NCBI GenBank assembly: GCA_900758895.1
Contig: CAAETG010000190.1
Span: 1 to 9,640, forward strand
DNA length: 9,640 bases
Source of the DNA: Bacilli bacterium
Lineage (GTDB): Bacteria > Bacillota_I > Bacilli_A > RF39 > UBA660
Direction: 5' to 3'
Part shown: piece by piece, positions 5,915 through 9,640 of the stretch
Position numbering within the stretch: the first letter of the stretch is position 1
Layout of the letters: each line of letters begins with the position of its first letter
Position numbers and translations under genes: made by a program
Notes under the pieces: generated by a model
What the model was told of the DNA's origin: nothing
The model's input: only the letters and a program-made list of their open reading frames with translations
Databases searched by the model: none

Positions 5915-6411
5915 AAAGATTTTTTATATCCTTCCTTGTAACAGTTATTTTAGGAGCGGGTCTTTATTTTCTAATAACAAGTTTTCTAAAAAATAATTCC
6001 GAAGAAAGAGAAGAGCCAAATAATATTGAGGAAAACTATGACTTTGATGATTCTTATAGTACAAGAACCACAATAGAGGAATTAGAATCTTTAATTTCCA
6101 GTAATGAACAGATCATTATTTTAATAGGAAAAGAAAAAGAAGAGGCAACCAAAAAAGTAAGCAGCATTTTAGGATCGATCGAAAACATTGATGATCTCAA
6201 TGTATATTATTTAGAAAAAGAAGACCAAATTGAGAAAACAACAGCTTATCAAAATTTATTAACGAACTATCCAGAATTAACTAATTATCTGAATTTTGCG
6301 CCAGTTATATTAGTTTTTAGAAATAATACATTGATAGGAGGATTGCCAGGAGAAATAGAAGAAAAAAATTTACTTAACTTTTTAGAATACACAGAAGTGC
6401 GGAAAACTTAG
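5911..6411 (+). CDS. Second membrane-anchored, cysteine-free thioredoxin-like protein
   Basis: This is a 166-residue protein. Residues 4-26 form one hydrophobic N-terminal anchor, followed by an acidic low-complexity linker (about 30-52). The outer domain has the strand 'QIIILIG', a helix, the strand 'LNVYYLEKED', then 'LNFAPVILVFRNNTLIGGLPG' and the C-terminal helix 'EEKNLLNFLE'. Pro131 and the Gly-rich turn are where a thioredoxin fold has its cis-proline strand and closing hairpin. No CxxC is present and there are no cysteines at all. The fold is inferred by analogy and is less certain than for its upstream partner. The ATG overlaps the upstream TGA stop (ATGA), the usual mark of coupled translation and of proteins acting together. 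No good terminator follows; the frr promoter begins right after it. Confidence 0.72.
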   Translation: MKRFFISFLVTVILGAGLYFLITSFLKNNSEEREEPNNIEENYDFDDSYSTRTTIEELESLISSNEQIIILIGKEKEEATKKVSSILGSIENIDDLNVYYLEKEDQIEKTTAYQNLLTNYPELTNYLNFAPVILVFRNNTLIGGLPGEIEEKNLLNFLEYTEVRKT

Positions 6412-6440
6412 CTTGATACTTGTAAAAGTTGGAAAACTTA
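6401..6440 (+). repeat. 10-bp direct repeat at the frr promoter
   Basis: GGAAAACTTA occurs at 6401-6410 and again at 6431-6440, exactly 30 bp apart. The first copy overlaps the stop codon of the upstream gene. The second lies in the -35/-10 spacer of the frr promoter and is also the 3' part of a small hairpin (AAGTT-GGAA-AACTT, 6426-6439). Spacing near three helical turns would suit a dimeric regulator, but chance in AT-rich DNA is possible. Confidence 0.4.
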
Positions 6441-6448
6441 AGTATAAT
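6420..6448 (+). promoter_or_regulatory. Promoter of frr and the AI-2E-family gene
   Basis: TTGTAA (6420-6425) and a perfect TATAAT (6443-6448) are spaced by 17 nt. The start would be near 6455, giving a leader of about 30 nt with AGGAGG (6469-6474) before ATG-6487. The 12-nt Shine-Dalgarno spacing is longer than usual. Confidence 0.6.
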
Positions 6449-6486
6449 GATAGTATGAAATAATTTTTAGGAGGAATATTAAAAAT

Positions 6487-7017
6487 ATGGACGATACAGA
6501 ATTAAAGTTCAAAAAAACAATTGAAAGTTTAGAAAGTAAATTACTAAACATTAGAGCAGGGAGAGCGAATCCTGCCATGTTAAATGGTATTAATGCAAGC
6601 TATTATGGGGTTCCAACACCAATTGCCTCACTTGCTAATATCACAGTACCAGAAGCACGTACTTTGATGGTAAAACCGTTTGACAAAAGTGCCTTAAAGG
6701 AAATTGAAAGAGCAATTAACGAAGCAAATATTGGAATCACACCTGTAAATAATGGTGAAATGATTATTCTAACAGTTCCAGAACTAACAGAAGAAAAAAG
6801 AAAAGAATACGTAAAAATGGCAAAAGCTGTATGTGAGGAAGCAAAAGTTGCATTAAGAAATATTAGACAAGATGCAAATAATGAAATTAAAAAATTAGAA
6901 CTACCAGAAGATGAAGAAAAAATGTATTTAAATGACATACAAGAACAAATAAATACATATAATAAAAAGATCGATGATATATTTAAAGAAAAAGAAACTG
7001 AGTTGATGAGGGTTTAA
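6487..7017 (+). CDS. frr: Ribosome recycling factor
   Basis: RRF works with EF-G and IF3 to split post-termination 70S ribosomes in the cytoplasm. The sequence has the family's features in order: 'LLNIRAGRANPAML' (about residues 20-33), 'YYGVPTPIASLANITVPEARTLMVKPFD', 'INEANIGITPVNNGEMIILTVPELTEEKRKEYVKMAK', and the helical tail 'RNIRQDANNEIKKLE'. The length of 176 residues is slightly under the usual 185. The start follows an AGGAGG at an unusually long 12-nt spacing; no better in-frame start exists. frr is normally next to rpsB, tsf and pyrH. Here about 1.9 kb of unrelated genes separates it from tsf. The AI-2E-family gene starts 1 nt after its stop, so they share a message. Confidence 0.97.
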   Translation: MDDTELKFKKTIESLESKLLNIRAGRANPAMLNGINASYYGVPTPIASLANITVPEARTLMVKPFDKSALKEIERAINEANIGITPVNNGEMIILTVPELTEEKRKEYVKMAKAVCEEAKVALRNIRQDANNEIKKLELPEDEEKMYLNDIQEQINTYNKKIDDIFKEKETELMRV

Positions 7018-7018
7018 T

Positions 7019-8182
7019 ATGAAGAAAAATTTTAAGGAAATTGATAGTAAAGAGATTAATGAAGTAGTATCTTTAACGAAAAAGATATTAAATTTATTAT
7101 ATATTGTAATGATTGTAGCAATCGTTTTATGTGGTACGATTATTCTTAAAAATTTAAATGTTTGGAATATTTTACTCACTTTCCTTAAAGTATTATCCCC
7201 GTTATTTATTGGTTTTGTAATAGCGTGGCTCTTTAATCCAATCGTAAAAAAACTAAATAAAAAGGGAATTCCAAGAATTGTAGGAAGCATTTTAGTATAT
7301 GCCGTATTTCTAATATTTATCTACATTTTCTTAAGAATTCTCGTTCCAACTCTTTATACTCAAATCAATGAACTAATTGCGACTTTACCATCAATATTAG
7401 ATAAATTTAGCAATTTTGCCGATGATTTAATTAATCAAATATCAATTAGTGGCATTGATTTAACAAGTTTCAGAGATAACTTGTTCGATAGTGTAGGAAC
7501 ATTCTTAGTCGAGTTTACTAATTCTCTTCCGACATCTTTAATTGGTATTTTAGGAAGTCTTGCTTCCGGAATTGGTACGATTTTAATTAGTTTAGTAATT
7601 GGATTGTACATGCTTTTCGATTTTGATGCCATTTCCAAACATTTCTTAAAATTAGTCCCTAATAAAAATAAATATGAAATTGAAGTATTAATAACTGATA
7701 TTGGTAAAGAAGTAAGAAAAACAATCAGTGGAACATTACTAGTTGCCTTTATGGTCTTTATTTGTGACACGATTGGCTTCGCTATCATTGGACTTAATGC
7801 CCCTTTATTATTCGGATTATTTTGTGGTTTAACCGATTTGATTCCATATATTGGTCCTTATATCGGTGGGGCGGCTGCAGTCATTGTAGGATTTAGCCAA
7901 GGAACAATTACCGGAATTGCCGTTTTAATTATTTGCGTAGTTGTTCAATTACTAGAAAACTATGTCTTACAACCAGTAGTCATGAGTAAAACCACTCATC
8001 TTCATCCAGTAACAATTATGATTGGATTATTGGTATTTGCTCATTATTTTGGCATTATTGGAATGATTATTGCTACTCCATGCATTGCACTATTAAAAGT
8101 AATATTTAAATTTATTGTTAAAAAATATAACTTATTCAAAGATGATGAAGTATTATTAAAAGAAGTACTCAAAGATGATTAG
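7019..8182 (+). CDS. AI-2E family membrane transporter
   Basis: This 387-residue integral membrane protein belongs to the AI-2E/YdiK/YhhQ-like permease family (PF01594-type). Members are proposed autoinducer or solute exporters, or Na+/H+ antiporters; the substrate here is unknown. A cytosolic N-terminus is followed by hydrophobic segments near residues 27-46, 53-73 and 87-112, then an extracytoplasmic helical region (about 113-175). More segments follow near 178-200 and through 238-365. The C-terminal signature is clear: 'LIPYIGPYIGG' (274-284), 'VVVQLLENYVLQPVVM' (307-322), 'LHPVTIMIGLLVF' and 'FGIIGMIIATP'. ATG-7019 comes 1 nt after the frr stop, with GAGGG (7008-7012) inside the end of frr, indicating an operon. 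A bidirectional hairpin overlaps its stop. Confidence 0.92.
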   Translation: MKKNFKEIDSKEINEVVSLTKKILNLLYIVMIVAIVLCGTIILKNLNVWNILLTFLKVLSPLFIGFVIAWLFNPIVKKLNKKGIPRIVGSILVYAVFLIFIYIFLRILVPTLYTQINELIATLPSILDKFSNFADDLINQISISGIDLTSFRDNLFDSVGTFLVEFTNSLPTSLIGILGSLASGIGTILISLVIGLYMLFDFDAISKHFLKLVPNKNKYEIEVLITDIGKEVRKTISGTLLVAFMVFICDTIGFAIIGLNAPLLFGLFCGLTDLIPYIGPYIGGAAAVIVGFSQGTITGIAVLIICVVVQLLENYVLQPVVMSKTTHLHPVTIMIGLLVFAHYFGIIGMIIATPCIALLKVIFKFIVKKYNLFKDDEVLLKEVLKDD

Positions 8183-8197
8183 AGTACTTCTTTTTTT
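8161..8197. terminator. Terminator shared by the AI-2E gene and the XRE gene
   Basis: AGAAGTACTC (8161-8170) pairs with GAGTACTTCT (8182-8191) over 10 bp with an 11-nt loop, followed by a T run to 8197 on the plus strand. Both convergent stop codons (8180-8182 plus; 8179-8181 minus) lie inside it. On the minus strand the T run is short, so it is a weaker terminator in that direction. Confidence 0.8.
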
Positions 8198-8628
8198 AAT
8201 GTTTTTCCGCAGATATAGTCTACAGAAATAGAAAATCTTTTAGCAAATTTTAATAGATAATCAACCTTTAATAATTCTGGATGTTTTTCATATCGAGCAA
8301 CTGTAGGTACTGAAACATGTAAATCTTTAGCCAATTCCTTTTGTGTAATTCGCTGCATTCTTCGAATATATCTTAAACTAAATCTGAGATATTTATAGTC
8401 AATATCAAAAGATCCAAATTCATGCATATTATCACTTAGTCCCAGTAAAGTATTTAATGATACTTTAAAATAATTGCTAAGTGCATTTAACTCTTGAATT
8501 TTCATTGGCTTAAGACTCGCTTCATAACGTTTATAAGGAGAAGTTCCAATATTTAGATAGCGAGCCATTTCTTTAACTGTCTTGTGATGATCAACTCTTA
8601 ATTTGGAAATTAACATTCCGTTTTGCAT
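8179..8628 (-). CDS. Transcriptional regulator with two XRE-type HTH domains
   Basis: This is a 149-residue, DNA-binding-type protein. The first helix-turn-helix (about residues 7-64) has 'LISKLRVDHHKTVKEMARYLNIGTSP' and the Cro/CI ending 'LNALSNYFKVSLNTLLGL'. The second (about 82-140) has 'LRYIRRMQRITQKELAKDL', recognition helix 'SVPTVARYE', and 'LLKFAKRFSISVDYICG'. There is no separate ligand-binding domain. The start is secure: AAAGGAGG (minus strand, 8635-8642) lies 6 nt before the ATG. Its gene is divergent from the C39 exporter, 153 bp apart, and converges on the AI-2E gene. Control of the neighbouring exporter is a reasonable inference from the divergent layout, but no operator is recognised. 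Confidence 0.9.
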   Translation of the reverse strand: MQNGMLISKLRVDHHKTVKEMARYLNIGTSPYKRYEASLKPMKIQELNALSNYFKVSLNTLLGLSDNMHEFGSFDIDYKYLRFSLRYIRRMQRITQKELAKDLHVSVPTVARYEKHPELLKVDYLLKFAKRFSISVDYICGKTLKKEVL

Positions 8629-8652
8629 ACACGTCCTCCTTTCGAGCTGTAT

Positions 8653-8684
8653 ATTATAACGGAAAAAAATGCAAACTTTGTCGA
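8653..8684 (-). promoter_or_regulatory. Candidate promoter of the XRE regulator
   Basis: On the minus strand a perfect TATAAT occurs at 8658-8653. A TCGACA -35-like box lies at 8684-8679, but the spacing is 20 nt, longer than ideal. The start would be near 8646, just ahead of the ribosome binding site. The -35 overlaps the weaker plus-strand promoter proposed for the exporter. Confidence 0.5.
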
Positions 8685-8706
8685 ACGATGTATGAGAGAG
8701 TAAAAA
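8678..8706 (+). promoter_or_regulatory. Weak candidate promoter of the C39 exporter
   Basis: TTGTCG (8678-8683), 17 nt, TAAAAA (8701-8706) match consensus at 4 of 6 positions each. Initiation near 8713 would give a purine-rich leader of about 70 nt before ATG-8782. It overlaps the divergent XRE promoter, so a single bound protein could affect both. A weak match of this sort can arise by chance. Confidence 0.3.
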
Positions 8707-8781
8707 CGGGGACCAAAATGCTTAAAAATAAAGGAAAAAGGAGAAATGAAGGTAATAAATAGTAGTGAAGGGAGGGAAAAA

Positions 8782-9640
8782 ATGCCTAAGATAGAAGTAG
8801 TAAGACAACATGACCTAAAAGACTGCGGAGCTTGCTGCATTGCAACCATTTTAAAATATTATGGAGGGTATGTACCTTTAGAAAAAATAAGAGATGATAC
8901 CTGTACAAATGTAAATGGAACGACCGCGTTTCATATTGTAAAAGCAATGTGTAATTATGGCTTTGATGCAATGGGTGTAAAAGCAGATAATATAACAGAT
9001 GAAAATATTTATTTACCCGCCATTGCACATGTCGTTTTAAAAAACGGGTTGATGCACTTCGTTGTTATCTATAAAATAAATACAAAATTTGTTTATTTAA
9101 TGGATCCTGCTAAAGGTAAGGTAAAGATGACAATCGAAGAATTTACAGAAATATGGGATCATATTTTAATTTTATCAACGCCAAGCAATAATATATTAAG
9201 ATATACAAAAGAATTATCTATATTCAGTCTTTTTGGAAAATTATTAGTAAAAAATAAGCCTTTATTTATTAAGATTTTAATAATCAATTTTCTTTTAATG
9301 ATACTAACCATTTTAGGAAGTTTCTATTTTCAAATTAGTATTTCTAGTTTAGAAGCAGGACAGAATACCAGATTTATAAAATTCATTATAATCCTCTTTT
9401 TTGTTATCATTCTTTTTAAAGTGATGATGAATTATATTAAAACCTATTACCTCAATTACCTTAACAAAAATTTAGACACCGAGCTATTTTCTATGTTTTT
9501 AGAGCATATATTTAAACTCCCTTTAAAATTTATTCAAAATCGTACAACAGGAGAGATTGTAACCAGAATTGATGAGTTAAGTAATACGAAAAACTTATTT
9601 TCAGAAATATTTACAACCTTTATTCTGAATATGATTTTGA
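8782..9640 (+). CDS. C39-peptidase ABC transporter for peptide maturation and export (5' part)
   Basis: The 286 visible residues are the N-terminal part of a bacteriocin/lantibiotic-type ABC exporter, which cuts leader peptides after a double-glycine-type motif and exports the product. The C39 papain-like peptidase (about 1-133) keeps all catalytic positions: Gln9, Cys15 in 'KDCGACC', His92 in 'MHFVV' and Asp108 in 'MDPAKG'. Hydrophobic segments follow near 162-186 and 199-216. Then comes 'LPLKFIQNRTTGEIVTRIDE', the coupling region typical of ABC membrane domains. The ATPase domain lies beyond the window edge, so the end is partial, not a truncation. ATG-8782 has AAGGGAGG (8768-8775) 6 nt upstream. 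An in-frame ATG at 8746 would add 12 residues but has a Shine-Dalgarno only 2 nt away. No precursor peptide is seen upstream. Confidence 0.93.
   Translation, partial: MPKIEVVRQHDLKDCGACCIATILKYYGGYVPLEKIRDDTCTNVNGTTAFHIVKAMCNYGFDAMGVKADNITDENIYLPAIAHVVLKNGLMHFVVIYKINTKFVYLMDPAKGKVKMTIEEFTEIWDHILILSTPSNNILRYTKELSIFSLFGKLLVKNKPLFIKILIINFLLMILTILGSFYFQISISSLEAGQNTRFIKFIIILFFVIILFKVMMNYIKTYYLNYLNKNLDTELFSMFLEHIFKLPLKFIQNRTTGEIVTRIDELSNTKNLFSEIFTTFILNMIL

Noticed and set aside
8718..8762. 14-codon frame (MLKNKGKRRNEGNK) ahead of the exporter, considered as a precursor peptide.
   Set aside because: It has no double-glycine leader or hydrophobic core, only a weak GGGGA upstream, and is too short for a C39 substrate.
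8786..9028. Minus-strand open frames within the exporter gene.
   Set aside because: The plus strand encodes an intact C39 peptidase here with all catalytic residues, so these are shadows.

Overview
The window looks like a low-GC, AT-rich Firmicutes (Bacilli-type) chromosome, possibly an uncultured gut lineage near the Erysipelotrichia/RF39/Mollicutes border. That placement is an inference from base composition, strong AGGAGG-type ribosome binding sites, sigma-A-like promoters and the conserved genes present. TGG encodes tryptophan and TGA is used as a stop, so the standard bacterial code applies and this is not a Mycoplasma-type code.

Layout, left to right. Positions 1-240 hold a tRNA-Ser(GCU) gene with its own promoter and terminator. 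Next come a small divergent HNH-like protein (+) and a convergent yidD (-), sharing a terminator hairpin. A strong promoter then drives a 478-residue protein with a C-terminal pentapeptide-repeat segment. The translation pair rpsB-tsf follows, behind a leader that can form a long hairpin. rpsB carries an unusual charged tail ending in a Rho_N/SAP-like module. tsf ends in its own terminator. A 191-residue coiled-coil protein with four cysteines comes next, then a two-gene overlapping pair of membrane-anchored, cysteine-free thioredoxin-fold-like proteins. frr (ribosome recycling factor) and an AI-2E-family membrane protein are 1 nt apart and form an operon. The right end has a minus-strand regulator with two HTH_XRE domains, divergent from a C39-peptidase ABC exporter that runs off the window.

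The core is a modified version of the common rpsB-tsf-pyrH-frr cluster: pyrH is absent from its usual place and lineage-specific genes sit between tsf and frr. The right end is the most accessory-looking part: a peptide maturation/export transporter with a divergent regulator, whose substrate and ATPase domain lie outside the window. I see no CRISPR array, insertion sequence, phage gene or rRNA. Nothing here is clearly a new system. The best leads are the cysteine-free thioredoxin-like pair, the S2 fusion with its structured leader, and the truncated C39 exporter locus.
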